64,000 nt of DNA from positions 25,260,173 through 25,324,172 of the forward strand of contig OX578279.1 of the NCBI GenBank assembly GCA_951217055.1, written 5' to 3'. Positions 12,001-23,027 of the stretch are shown here, piece after piece (positions within the stretch are counted from its first letter, which is position 1; each line of letters begins with the position of its first letter). Under the pieces are notes generated by a model, which saw only the letters and a list, made by a program, of their open reading frames with translations, had not been told where the DNA came from and did not search any database. Made by a program: the position numbers and the translations under genes. The DNA comes from Gerris lacustris. Taxonomy: Eukaryota; Arthropoda; Insecta; Hemiptera; Gerridae.

Positions 12001-12458
12001 ACTATGTAAAAATATTTATCCAAACGAAATAGTTTCTCTATTTATACAAGTATAGGTACTCGTGGGTTAACCTCTTTCTTTATTTGATTTAAGTTTAACT
12101 TAAATGTTTATATATATATATGTGTGTGTTTATCCATCTTAAGTTAAATTTTTTTATGTTAAACCAGTTTTTATATTGGGTTGTCCCACGGATTTAGCTT
12201 GTATTAAAAAAAAAATAGAGTATTTTAATAGTATTATGTCCACATTTACTCACTCATATACGGTCAAATAATTGAAGTTAATATTATTATAATAGTTTAT
12301 TTTCCTCAATTTAATTAGCATGGCTATATCATTATTGAAGTCAACTAACTTGTCTCTCTTTTACCTTTGAAATCATTGAATACAATGAAATAACCTAACC
12401 ATTAAGATTGGAAAAATGTATAAAACTGTTGCGCTCATCTAAGCTGAAAAGAATTACA
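9011..12458. other. No confident gene; GC-richer patches
   Basis: Mostly A+T-rich. Patches at 9840-10130 and 11480-11980 are less A+T-rich, and the second has a 76-residue plus-strand frame. I recognise no protein in either. They could be untranslated exon, enhancer or old repeat. A degraded family D core lies at 10610-10690. Confidence 0.4.
10606..10690 (+). repeat. Family D relic
   Basis: Diverged match to the core of the D elements: a GTGTGATGTCCCTTT-like start, then TTGGACTAGATATCCCTTTGT and an inverted TTAGAC. The terminal repeats are lost. Confidence 0.6.
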
Positions 12459-12608
12459 AAAGGTTTTGTCAGGCAAGTTGGGATTTGTTTGATTATTTTG
12501 TTATTAAGACTGAATACATTATGAAAGGTTTTGTCAGGCAAGTTGGGATTTGTTTGATTATTTTACTATTAAGACTGAATATATTATTCTACCATTTTTA
12601 ATTATTCT
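12459..12608 (+). repeat. 75-bp tandem duplication
   Basis: Two adjacent copies with 75-base spacing share GGTTTTGTCAGGCAAGTTGG and a TTAAGACTGAATA block. They differ at only a few positions, so the duplication is young. Confidence 0.9.
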
Positions 12609-12970
12609 TCCAAAGAAATCGGTAGGATTGTTATCCTTAAATTTAGGTTGTGTAGTTACCTAACTTTTTAGTAACCTTAATATTTTGAAATATGTCTCGT
12701 TTTACTTTATTTCGAATTCATATGACGATTTGTCCAGATATTTATGACGCTAGGAAGGAATGTGCCAAACTAATTTACAGACGTTGGTTCTTATTGTTCA
12801 AATAATTTACTAAGTAAATAGTTTCGGTCGGATGAGTTAATCTTTTCCTTAAGTTATAACAACATGTTTAAAAATTTCTGAAGCATAAAATATGTATATA
12901 ATACTCGTTATTGTACCAATATAAAAATTTACCAATATATTTAAATTTAATATAATATATATAATATGCA

Positions 12971-14762
12971 CAGTGCTCGATTTCTAGAAATTGAGGTGCC
13001 GGAACTACAACCTACCCTCTCTTTGCCCCCCCCCCCCCCCCTGTAGAAGGGGGGTCCGGGGGTCCTCCCCCGGGAAAATGTTGAAAAATAAACGTTCAAA
13101 AACAACATTTTAAGAGTTTTAGACATAAACCCACACTGCAATCAGGTGGGTTTCGTGTGGAAACATATAATTTTAAGTAGTATTTTTTATAAACAATTTT
13201 TTGATTAGCATGCCACATGATGTTATAATACTCTCAATAAATAAATAGGTACTTAGGTTTATACGAATAATTAAATCAACAAAACACTCCCTGTCTCACT
13301 CGCCCTTGGGAGTTTCGTCACAGCGTCTCTGCACAGTACTTATTTAATACGATCCCTGCCTTAAAAAAAAAACCCTTTGTTGTTTCAGGTTATCATAATT
13401 TAGTAGTATAATCTCAACAAATAGATATTTTTTGTATTTTGAAAAGAAAAATATTTGCCAGTTTAATACATGATGTCCTTAATCAAATTTGTAGTCACTC
13501 ATTAGGTTTGTTCCAACCACCAGTTCCGAATCAGTTTCGGATTAGTCCGTGATTGACGTAATGCGCATGCGCGATCATTGACCGTTGGGAATTGATTTGT
13601 GATTTCGTTTTTGTTGGAACGCTTTTTTCTCGAACCAAACTGTTTGCCGTGGTAGGTTTTAGCACTGTTATCAGAACAACTTTTTGAGTTGATCGTTATG
13701 TAATTTTGCGTTCCTGTGCTATCGAAAATACCTGAACTTATTAATATTAAAGATATGGATGATGGATAAGTCAATAGTTGATGAAGATAAGTGCCAGTCG
13801 CTTAAATCAGGGCCTGATTTAGGCCGCCTAGGGGCTCGCACAACAAGGGGGCGCCACACCACAAAAGTTTCATTTTCTAATGCTAATTAAGCTCGAAAGT
13901 TGAAAGTAAAACCTACATACTCATAGAGGATATGACGAAAATACATGCACAATGTACACATTTTAGAAATGTTTATTTAACACATGAATTCACGATTTCA
14001 TTTCGATTTACGCAATTCACAATTTTCGGGCTTACTGAGGTGAGCCAGTTTTAGTAGACTCACGGCACACTCGTATTCGTATTTTTATTGATATAATCCT
14101 AAATGCTCTTTTGTTTTAAAAAAAAACAAATATTCATCTTAGTCCAGTTAACGAAAGAAATATTGCGGAAATAAATCGGATTCTTTCGATATTTGTTTGA
14201 AAATGGAATAAGTATCAAAAGTCCATCTTGGAAAATAGGTCCAATTTTTATTTTTTTCAGAAATATCTAGAAAATGCCAATTATATGCACAAAAATTCAT
14301 CGTCGCATTCGTACAAAAACATTTGAAAAAGAACAGTTGATTTGCAAGAAAGGAGAATAATTATAATAGGGGAGCGAAATCAAAACAAAAACAATGAAGT
14401 GGAGCGGAAGGTTACGTTTCTGTTCACCCAAATCAATCCCAAACTACTAGTCCCTGCCGCCGATCGCTGACTGCTCTGACTGGTTCCAAACTAATCCGTG
14501 ATTCAATCAGAGCGTGGTTGGAACAGCCGATTAACAGTCGGAGTCAGTCAGAGTTTGAGTTTGAGCTCGTTGGAACGTTTTTTTCCAAATGCGCATGCGT
14601 CGTACAGTTCCAAACCAGTTTGAAGAGTGGTTGGAACAAACCTATTGACAAATAAAATTTTAACAAAGGATTTAAAAAAAAAATCTTAGTGCCGATCATT
14701 TTATTTTTTATTTATCAGAGAGAGAGGTCCCGGAATGCCGTTCCGCCTCAAATCGAGCCCTG
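12971..14762. mobile_element. hAT-like non-autonomous element with nested insertion
   Basis: The left end reads CAGTGCTCGATTT and the right end is the inverted copy of CAGGGCTCGATTTGAGG. Both also contain a CCGGAAC- or CGGAAC-like block. The flanking octamers AATATGCA and TATTTGCA agree at six of eight bases, fitting an old 8-bp hAT target duplication. A 16-base C tract and a GGGGGTCC/CCCCCGGG block lie near the left end. Inside is the foldback element 13503-14644. At 13808 a CAGGGCCTGATTTAGG stretch looks like the end of a further hAT-type element. No transposase frame survives. Confidence 0.65.
13503..14644. mobile_element. Family R element with TAGGTTTGTTCCAACCAC ends
   Basis: Ends are 18-base perfect inverted repeats that include TA, so the element proper may start at GGTTTGTT with a TA target site. 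Both sub-terminal regions carry a GCGCATGCGC-like motif, repeated GTTCCAAC boxes and a CGGATTAGT or rc-equivalent block, giving imperfect inverted arms of more than 100 bp. It sits inside the hAT-like element. The 90-residue minus-strand frame at the left end lies in the terminal repeat and is not a gene. Confidence 0.75.
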
Positions 14763-15805
14763 TATTTGCATATGTTTTATTATTTTTTTTTTTTTTTACA
14801 TAATATTACGTTAAATCGAATATTCTCATAGATATTTAGTCGTTTAAAAGATGTACAGATACTTCAGATGTTTTTTTCTTCCTTCTTCTTCTTCTTGTTA
14901 AAAGCAGTGTAAATTATAAATATAAAAGAAAGAATGTAGAGTAAAAATAATATGTTGGTTTATGTAAAACATATTTTTTTTCATAAAGGTTCAGGTAAAG
15001 GACATAATCAACTAAATTAGATAAAATTACAAACGGGGAAACGAAACAGAACATAAAACGAAAGATACATCACATTCAACATATCTAATGATGTACGACA
15101 TACTTTGCCCTGGATATGTTTATTGAGCAACATAACGCAAAAACATGAACATAACAAGCTGGTAGCTAGAAATTATTGTTATCTAAACTAAGAATCTTAC
15201 CCTCGCTAGAAAGCATCTCGTGCAACAGTGCAATATGCACTAGATTTCTCCATTTATATTTATATCTAACTTAGTAAACAAGGGCTTGCATCACAAATAT
15301 ACCCTTCCTACCTTTCATGTCTTTCCTACCTTGAGCTCGAACTTGCAACAATTCACAACCTACAACTTATCATGATAAAATCAATGCACCAGTCAAAAAC
15401 CTCCAATTAGAATGATAATGTTCCTAATTTTATTTTTAATATCTTTTATATTTTATCCCAAACTATATTTATATATAATTTACGACTATTAAATCAATAA
15501 ATTAGATAAGTATTACAGATAAGTTTCACATCTTACAATTTACATTATACTTATAGATCATAACTTCATCAAAATGTGTACTTAAATTGAAGGATAATCA
15601 TTCAGATTTTTTTTAACGTTAATTATGTTTAATTATGAATTTTTAAATTTGCGTACATTTTTTTTTCTCGTGTTCAAAGTGATACTGAATTTAAAATCTA
15701 AATATCTTAAGTAATTCATTATTAAAAATGTTTTTATAAAACGTTATTTTATAAGTTATTGGAAAATAATACGTGAATGAGAAATGTGGTCCAACTTGAT
15801 TTGGA
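14763..15805. other. No gene seen
   Basis: A+T-rich sequence with poly-T runs and a short CTT repeat near 14880. No exon-like frame is visible. Confidence 0.45.
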
Positions 15806-15810
15806 TCGAT

Positions 15811-16340
15811 TTTTACTTTCTCATAACGAGAAAGTATTGTGATAGCGCGAAAATTCGATTATGAGATTTGGATGGATTTACAAGTTTTGAAATCCTCTGA
15901 TTCCAAAAAAGTGATTTTAAATAAAATTTCTGTCTGTCGTCGGTCTGTGCAGACACCTGAAGAAAGAACGAGTAGGCCAATTTTGACAAAATTAGGCATA
16001 GATGTTCAGAAAAAACATATCTCGAGGTGAAATCGTTAAATAAATGTTACCTCTAATTTTTTTTGAATTCTAAACTGTATTCGATTTTAATACAAATCTA
16101 AATCTAATGGTAAAAGCCGTTTTCCCGGGAGGAGAAACTAGTTCCTGAGAATATAGCTTTAAACGCGTACGGACAGAGGTTCGATTTCTCGCCTTGGAGA
16201 AGTTATTTTTAATACATTTTGATAAAATGTTTAATAATAATTAAATTTACCTACGAAAACTAATAAGTGGAAAACACTGGGCTAAGTAATTATGAACTTG
16301 TATATGAAAAAGTTTGTCTGAGTTGTTTCGGACCGATTTT
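15811..16340 (+). mobile_element. Family F repeat, copy 1
   Basis: Starts with a small hairpin made of ACTTTCTCATA and GAGAAAGTA, followed by GCGCGAAAATTCGATT. A downstream block reads CCGTTTTCCCGGG, CCTGAGAATATAGC and GAGGTTCGATT. It ends with GAAAAAGTTTGTCTGAGTTG and CGGACCGATTTT. Copies at 40551 and 51112 share the same order. The GGTTCGATT stretch resembles a pol III B box in a tRNA-like block. The short frame at the left end is part of the repeat. Confidence 0.8.
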
Positions 16341-16389
16341 TTTTATTTTATCTAAGTATTAACTGTTATAAATGATTGGTTATATGCAT

Positions 16390-16556
16390 GAAGGTTTTAA
16401 TTTAAAAAATATATATATATAAAGTAAATAACCTACATCTGTAGTTTACCATATTGTAAAATATATTATGTATAGTATATATACATAATATATTATACAT
16501 AGTATAATATATTACTGTAATTCTCGTATATAGTATATTATATGGTATATTAGCTG
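16390..16556. repeat. TA-rich near-palindromic stretch
   Basis: Runs of TATA with an inverted block around 16455-16505 (ATATATTATGTATAGTATAT and its approximate complement). It is low complexity. Confidence 0.6.
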
Positions 16557-16557
16557 G

Positions 16558-16711
16558 CACTTCCTTAGATTGTTACTCCCCTTAAAAAACAGAAGTGTGG
16601 TATTCCTTTGTCCCAAAGTACATTGGACTAAACATCCCTTTGACCTAATAGTTGTTTAGTCTGTCATTTATATTCTAAAAAGATAAGGGGAGTAACAATT
16701 TAAAGAAGTAC
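16558..16711. mobile_element. Family D MITE, copy 1
   Basis: About 154 bp. Inverted ends are close to ACTTCTTTAGATTGTTACTCC. The core contains TTCCTTTGTCCCAAAGTACA and a GACTAAAC/GTTTAGTC hairpin. A second full copy is at 30281-30436. It is non-coding. Confidence 0.85.
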
Positions 16712-17266
16712 CTATTATCTACTATAAAACGGGTGTTAAAGACTAAATAATGCATCCAATTATTAATGGTGCATATTATAACTCTTACATATTGTTATTA
16801 ATGGTACGGAACCTTTCCTACACTAATATATTAGTACTATGTCCGAAGCATTACACTAATTAATTTTTAAATATGTATAATTAACCTGTTGCAGTAAAAT
16901 ACATTCCGCACTGTAGATATAGGTAAAGTGGCAATCCTTCTGACTCCACTCTTTTATAGTTACATAATTCCTTCTGCTGATAAGGGTATAATTTGTCCAG
17001 AACCATACAGAATATTTACTAGAATTTAATAACTCGTGAGCCGTTAAAGAAATGTTTTTCCCTATTCTATCTCTCAATGTAGTTAGCTTAACATTATTAT
17101 GTAGTTAATACTGTTACAAACCTGTTAGTAAAAGGCTTTACTATAAGATGTACTTTTATTGTTTTAATATTTTACCTATTCCACTTGATTTTTAATTTGT
17201 GACTTATGAAAAATTCCTTAAAAACGGTTATTTTGTCAAATAAAAACTGTTATTTCGTTTTTTTTT

Positions 17267-18147
17267 GGAACGAAGTTCCTTATGGCACGTTCTGGAGCCC
17301 GGGTGTGAATTAAAAAAAACTACCAAAATCACCGCCACAAAACCAAGCGTCACGAAATCTACCGATGACGATAACTTGAGTAAAAGATGACCGAGTTAGT
17401 TGAAAGTTCGTTGGACAGCGTTATCCGCCCAAGCGTTTATCGTTTATGCGCTACGTAACATAAACGTAAGCTTAAAATTTAAAATTGGATTTTTAGGACG
17501 GGAAGAAATTCTAACTTCATCTATTTAATGAGACAATCAACTTTTTTAAACAAATTTTTTTTTTTAGTAAAACGAACACCGACACTGCTATGAACTGATA
17601 AATATCGCTAATTTATTGAAGCGGACCTAATCGTTTAAAATAAAGAAAACAAAGTTTTTACGGATATCTTACGTTCTAACGTAACGATTTTAATGAAACC
17701 TCTTACACATCGTCTAAAGTACAATTGAAACAGGCACGTAAAAGTTCAACCTGATAGAAGCAGATGTTTTTGAGTAGGGAAGAGATATATTTTTTAATAT
17801 TTTAAATTAGTAGGCCGGGTAGGTATAAATCAGTTCTTTTCCCTTAGGCTATATACTACAAACATACTCTTTAACTATAAACTCATCATGATTAACTTTT
17901 TTCTCAATATTCAATACATATATTTATTGTAAGACTCTTGCTTTAATGATACAAATAATGCTTTTCTTCTAATTTTGCCTTAACTCTGCTTGGTACAAAC
18001 AGTTAGTTACTTTTAATTTTGTCTCTTTTCTTACTCTACCATGTATAAGTAGTTAGCAACGTATACGTACTTAGCAGTGAGATTTTATAATTTATATTTA
18101 ATGAAAAATGTAACGAACTTCGTTCCTATCAGGTGTCCCGCGACACC
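17267..18147 (+). mobile_element. Family E repeat, copy 1
   Basis: 881 bp. Begins GGAACGAAGTTCCTTATGG and ends with an inverted form of GAACGAAGTTC followed by GGTGTCCCGCGACACC, a 6-bp stem hairpin. Internal blocks include GATAACTTGAGTAAAAGATG and TTATCCGCCCAAGCG. Copy 2 is at 33199-33925 and a diverged copy 3 at about 57850-58750. The asymmetric terminal hairpin recalls a Helitron 3' end, but the usual CTRR end is not seen, so the class is open. Confidence 0.8.
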
Positions 18148-18158
18148 ATTATTTATTT

Positions 18159-18164
<6 letters not shown>

Positions 18165-18226
<62 letters not shown>
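18165..18226. repeat. (TA)n microsatellite
   Basis: About 31 uninterrupted TA units directly downstream of family E copy 1. The isoleucine/tyrosine-rich open frame across it is an artefact. Confidence 0.98.
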
Positions 18227-18229
<3 letters not shown>

Positions 18230-20710
18230 GTAACTACGAAAACTCAAAACTAGGCAAAATAATCATTTTCCCCATGAATAAAAAAAATGTACATGAATTT
18301 TCCCTAATTTTTAATTTACATATGAAGTTGTTTTAACGCCTCTGGAATAATTATTTCCTTAAGAAAATCGTTTTAATTAAATTAACCAAGATCAATATCA
18401 GAAATTCCATTATATTTAGGGTTTATTCCACACAAAATGCTTAAAGCTTTTAAGGAGCTTGATTTGATATAATTGGATTTTAATGTTTCTTTGTATAAAA
18501 CATTTTGTGAATTATGTTCCACTGAGAAATAATATAACTTTCGGTAAAGTTAATGATTAAATTAAACAAATAATCGATTCTTGAGTAGTTGGGTTTGAAA
18601 TAAATTAATATATTTCGTCATAATTCTTCTTTAGGTCTCAGCAACAAGAAGCTGTTATTTCTTTTATACTAATAACTCCTATTTTATGTATAATTATTGA
18701 AATTTTATATGAAATAATGCACATAGGCTATTATTATCTTCCCTTAAAATTCTTTTTAAAGCTATTAGGCCTTTAAATATGTGGCGTTAACATTATTTAA
18801 AGAGTTTATTACATATGCAAAAAAAGAATTAATGAAATAGATAACCACTGAACATTTTTCTTGCTTAAAGTTCACATTTCCTCTTTTTTAATTACATTAA
18901 AATTTTCTAAAAACATTTATATGATTAATATAAAAAAATTAAATAAATAATTACTCATCTTGTTCATTAGTTAATGAAAGTAAAGCTTCTAAATCTAATT
19001 AAATAACGCTTTATTTCAATTAATGGAAACAAGCAACTCCTTATTTTACGGAATTCTATTTGCTTACCGTGTACGAGATAAAGTTATCTGCATGTTTATC
19101 TTATAATACATACCATGTAGAGTTATCATATTTCTGTCGCAGTATAAATGAATAAATTCAAATTGTAACATTAAATAAATTATATTCGAAAATATGGCTT
19201 ATTTTTAAGTATTTATTACATAATAATTACATAGTTCAGAATAGTTCGTATTTCTAGAACATTGTTTGCATCACGAATATTGCTACTAATTAGGATATTT
19301 TTTATTAATAAATTAATAAAAGCTGCATTTGCTTTTGCAGCCAGCTAAACAAATTTGAAGTAATTAATTGCAATTGTAATGTATAACCATTATGTTTTCT
19401 TAGTGAAATGAGATTTTTTTTTAAATTTTAATAATTAAATATGAATGAAAATTAAATAATTCTGGGACGAATATTGCATTTATTAAATTTTAAAATAAGT
19501 GGCTAGTAGATAATAGTAAAGAAAGTTAAATCCTTTTAACAATATAAAATTACCGTAAATTCTGTTTCCCATTAATTTGATCTATACTCATTAACCGATA
19601 CCACTAATTAAAATCAATCGTTAATACCATTAAATCAATAAATATCACCTATTATAACTGAGTTTATTTAGTTTATAAAAACCGAATAATAAATCGAAAC
19701 TAGCACCGTCGACAAGCACAGTTTTAAACCATATTTGGACCCAATTTTTAATTTTAGAATTGAATTATTGGACCTCTAAGTAAATTGATTAATTTATTGT
19801 GAAATGAATTTAATATATAAAAAATAATAATAAAAAAATAAAAGGATTAAAATAATCAAATTGAATGTCATGTATAGTATAAAATTAAATATTATCTACT
19901 CTTTTAGAGGATTTCTTACAACAATTGTTTTAGTTATCAACAAACGTTTAATTTGGTCTTTAAGTGGTTAGAATGACACTTATTTTATATTTACTGGTAA
20001 AATGTTTACCAAATATAATAGTGGAAACAACATAAATAGCAAAATAAACATAAATTTTGTTATAGTAATTATTATTTTAAAGGAGATTTAATCATTGTTA
20101 TCTAATTAAGCTCTCTGCGCGAAATCTCTGATTCAATAAATCTTTATCTATCAATTTTTATGTTTATTGATTTTCTAACTAAATCATTAAGTAAAACCAA
20201 GTCCACTGAACTACCCTTCTATTTATTACCATTAATATTTATTATTTTTACTGCAGTTTACCTACTCCAATACCCATGGGGAATATTTTATTTTATTTTA
20301 TTTTAAATTACGTGGCCGATTCTTCCATTCTGTATTGACCTTAAAATACTGTGTTAAGATTAGTATATATAGATAAGAAAATCTTACTCATTATTTATTT
20401 TTACGAGGGTAATAAATATATTACGTTTAATTAAGCATGCAATTATAAGTTAAATGTGTTAGATAATGTATACTAATAAAAAAAATACAAACATTGGTTG
20501 AATGATAAAAAGCTATTGACTTATGAATTATTGTTAAAGAATTGGTTTTATGTATAAAGGTCGAGCCTTTCTTTCTGTTCTTTTTTAGATTGATGTCGTT
20601 GCGTGTTTGAAATATTCCTGAATTGATTTTATTTACTCGAGAATAAATCTATATATTTTCTTTACGTGTAATATAAAAAGGGCTTACTAAGAATGTAAAT
20701 AAGGACTTAC
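18227..20710. other. No gene seen; probable intron of the hnRNP C/RALY-like gene
   Basis: Very A+T-rich, with no exon-like frame and no clear mobile element. It lies 3' of the minus-strand donor at 20710, so it should be intron of that gene. Confidence 0.45.
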
Positions 20711-20855
20711 CAGCAAGGCGGCCGTATCTCTGGAACATTCTTTCCACGTCGGTTTTGGTGCAGTAATACGTGTTGAGATTGCCCACGAAAACACGTGAAT
20801 TTACCGCTTGCGGATCCTGCGAATTGGTTTGATTCCCAACTTTACTCATCTTCAT
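20711..20855 (-). CDS. First coding exon of an hnRNP C/RALY-like RNA-binding protein (partial gene)
   Basis: The exon encodes the N-terminus and first half of an RNA recognition motif. Reading from ATG at 20855, the protein has a short polar leader, then NSRVFVGNLNT at residues 20-29 or so, which is the RNP2 strand. Helix 1 follows as KTDVERMFQRYGRLAG. This order and the NSRVF.GNLNT signature match the hnRNP C/RALY family, nuclear proteins that bind U-rich tracts in pre-mRNA. The donor is CTTGCTG then GTAAGT, splitting the glycine codon after its first base, as expected before the RNP1 half. The acceptor TTTTCTCTGTTGCCAG sits eight bases before the ATG, so upstream exons would be untranslated. 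A second ATG two codons in is also possible. The RNP1 exon is not visible in the lower-coordinate part of the window, so the next intron is long or the gene leaves the window. Paralogue identity (HNRNPC, RALY or RALYL) cannot be decided. Confidence 0.9.
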
Positions 20856-20863
20856 ATCTGGAC
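20856..20863 (-). other. 5' untranslated bases of the same exon
   Basis: Eight bases lie between the predicted acceptor AG (20864-20865 on the minus strand) and the ATG. The upstream polypyrimidine tract TTATTTTCTCTGTTGC supports the site. Confidence 0.75.
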
Positions 20864-22540
20864 CTGGCAACAGAGAAAATAACACTAATTATCATCTTGT
20901 TAAAAAAGTAACTTGGGTTCTATAGATGTGTATGACGAATCTTTCAACATCATTAATCATATTCATGTCGCACTCAGCTGACTGTGAACCTCTAAAAATA
21001 TTCTATGAGAAACAGTCTATATTTTTTCTTCTAATGTCTTTGTATATATCAATTATGCGTCAGCATTTATTTGTTGTGAATAGGTTTTCAAGTTTATTTT
21101 TTCTTGTTAAAAAAACTACAATTATATGATGTATGATACAATAACGAATGAATGATACAATAATGACAATAAATATGATACAAAAACTTTGAATTCCATA
21201 TTATTTGAACACAGAAGAAGGTAATGGTGGGAACACTCTTCAATTTAACTGTTTATAAATTATACAATTGGTATCTTTGATAGCTTATTGCTGATGTCGA
21301 CTGCGCTTATCTAGTAAATGGTTTAGGTTCGATTTTCGACTTCGAATAAAAAGGAAGCAATTTATTGGTTAGAAAAATTATAATGTAAGGATTTGTACTG
21401 GAAGGATGCGCAGAAAATGGTATGCACGGATTGGGTGTTGTAATTTTCGGAGGTCTATGAAGTGAAGAAGTAGGATTCTGCAGAAATTGAATGGCTGGTT
21501 ATACCGGTACAGTTTGAGCTCTTAAGTCCAGGTAGGTAAAAAAAAGGGATTTTAAAGTAGCCAGTTTGTACCTTTGCGCTATTTTAGATCATAAGTCAAG
21601 TTGTAACTAATTTATGTGAATCCTGCAATTTTTCGTTCTAAATATAGAATAAGACTAAGATAAAGGACTTTTATAACTGTAGGAAGGGGGAAACTAGTTG
21701 AATAATAATTCGTGATAACGCATCTCTTCTTTAAGTTCTAAAATTTAGAAACATCCGTTTTGTTGCTAAGCTATCCATTCTTCACTGAAATTCTTGTTGG
21801 CTAATGGAAGGCCAGATGGTGGTTATAGAAAGGACGTATTTATCGTTTCTTAAAACGGATTGTCCATTGACTCTACTTCAGTTTGTTGTAACTTTTAATT
21901 AAATCTGAGATAATTAGCATACTTTCATGATTAGGAAAACAAAAAACTTCGTATCTTGCAAAATCATGGTGGAACATTAATATTTGTTAAATGGAGTTAT
22001 ATTCGAATTTTAAGCAATTTTGTAGAAGAGTATAAGACTATATAACTTTTTTACTGTTCATGTATTCATCAAACTACTTTTTTTTATGAAGGAAGGGGCG
22101 CTTTTTGCAAAGACTACAAGTACAGAATTACTCAGCAAAATGCCCCCTCTCACTCAACCTACGTAAATTCTCACATATCATAATTGGATGGCAATTTATG
22201 TTTATAAAAAATGAAGTAATTATCTAGTAAACATTTCTAATAACCATAATTATGGTTATAATAAACGTTAGCACTTAAATAAAACGATTTGTAACGGATG
22301 CTGTTAGTTACTTATGTTTTCATGGAGGATTTCAAATTTAAACCAAATCCAAAATGGATTCCTTTAACTAAAAGCTGGTATTGGATTCACAACCTTTTAA
22401 AATCATACAGTTTATCTATCTATCCAGATTAAGTTATAGAACGTTTGCAATCCTTCATAAAACTCATAGCATATGATCCCTCAAATTTATTTATTTCATT
22501 TTACTTAAATATCTATTGCCTATAGTATGAGGGGGTATGG
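20864..22540. other. No gene seen; possible 5' intron of the hnRNP C/RALY-like gene
   Basis: A+T-rich. A GGTTCGATTTTC stretch near 21327 resembles a B box, but no cloverleaf forms around it. No exon is recognised. Confidence 0.4.
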
Positions 22541-22620
22541 AAGCTATAAAAATTCATAATTAGCATAAAAGTGTAGTAAATTTATTACTATTGTTTCAAG
22601 TAAAATTATTATTTCACAAC

Positions 22621-22738
22621 ATAACCACCGTTTAAACTCCTCCAAACGTGAAATCCATTTTTTTCCATCTGTTGACGAAAAATTCTACGTTTTGTTTTTT
22701 TAATCCGTGACCGCACTTCATCATCTGTCCAAAATTGT
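22621..22738 (-). pseudogene. Second mariner transposase C-terminal fragment, inverted
   Basis: On the minus strand the same segment as in the right arm appears: DDEVRS with W changed to R, then FRQQMEK and NGGYVVK. It contains several changes and small deletions relative to the plus-strand arm. It is non-functional. Confidence 0.75.
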
Positions 22739-22795
22739 TGACCTTATTTTGAAAGCCAAAAGTCTGGTGGGCCAGTCCATCAAACTTTTGGCTTT

Positions 22796-22951
22796 TCTCC
22801 AAGTTAAAAGGACACTTTAAAGGACAAAACTTTTCGGCAGATGATGAAGTGCGGTCATGGATTAAAACAAAACGTAGAATATTTCGTCAACAGATTGGAA
22901 AAATGGATTCTACGTTTGCAGGAGTTTGTTACATTAAACGGTGATTATGTT
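22796..22951 (+). pseudogene. Mariner transposase C-terminal fragment (broken)
   Basis: Right arm, plus strand. The frame reads SKLKGHFKGQNF, SADDEVRSWIKTK and, after a one-base shift near 22890, KWILRLQEF and LNGDYVEK before a stop. The pattern of a DEV.SW helix and a terminal NGDYVEK is that of mariner-family transposases (DD34D cut-and-paste enzymes). The catalytic aspartates lie upstream and are missing, so no active enzyme can be made. Confidence 0.8.
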
Positions 22952-23027
22952 GAAAAATGATAATTTTCCTTGAAACTTAAATAAATTTACTTCACTTTTA
23001 TGCAAATTATTAATTTTTATTGCTTCT

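Larger units (their letters stand above)
22541..23027. mobile_element. Palindrome built from two inverted mariner transposase 3' ends
   Basis: The two arms (about 22541-22740 and 22830-23027) are inverted copies carrying the C-terminal part of a mariner-type transposase, its stop codon and terminal repeat. The centre has a hairpin, AAAGCCAAAAGT and its complement, around CTGGTGGGCCAG. The outer ends match as ATAAAAATT and GCATAAAAGTG blocks. It looks like two mariner 3' halves joined head to head, the form produced by aberrant transposition or inverted repair. Confidence 0.8.

Noticed and set aside
18133..18336. Open frame rich in isoleucine and tyrosine
   Set aside because: It is a translation of the (TA)n microsatellite.
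21300..21360. Possible tRNA on the plus strand (GGTTCGATTTTC)
   Set aside because: No A box or cloverleaf could be drawn around it.
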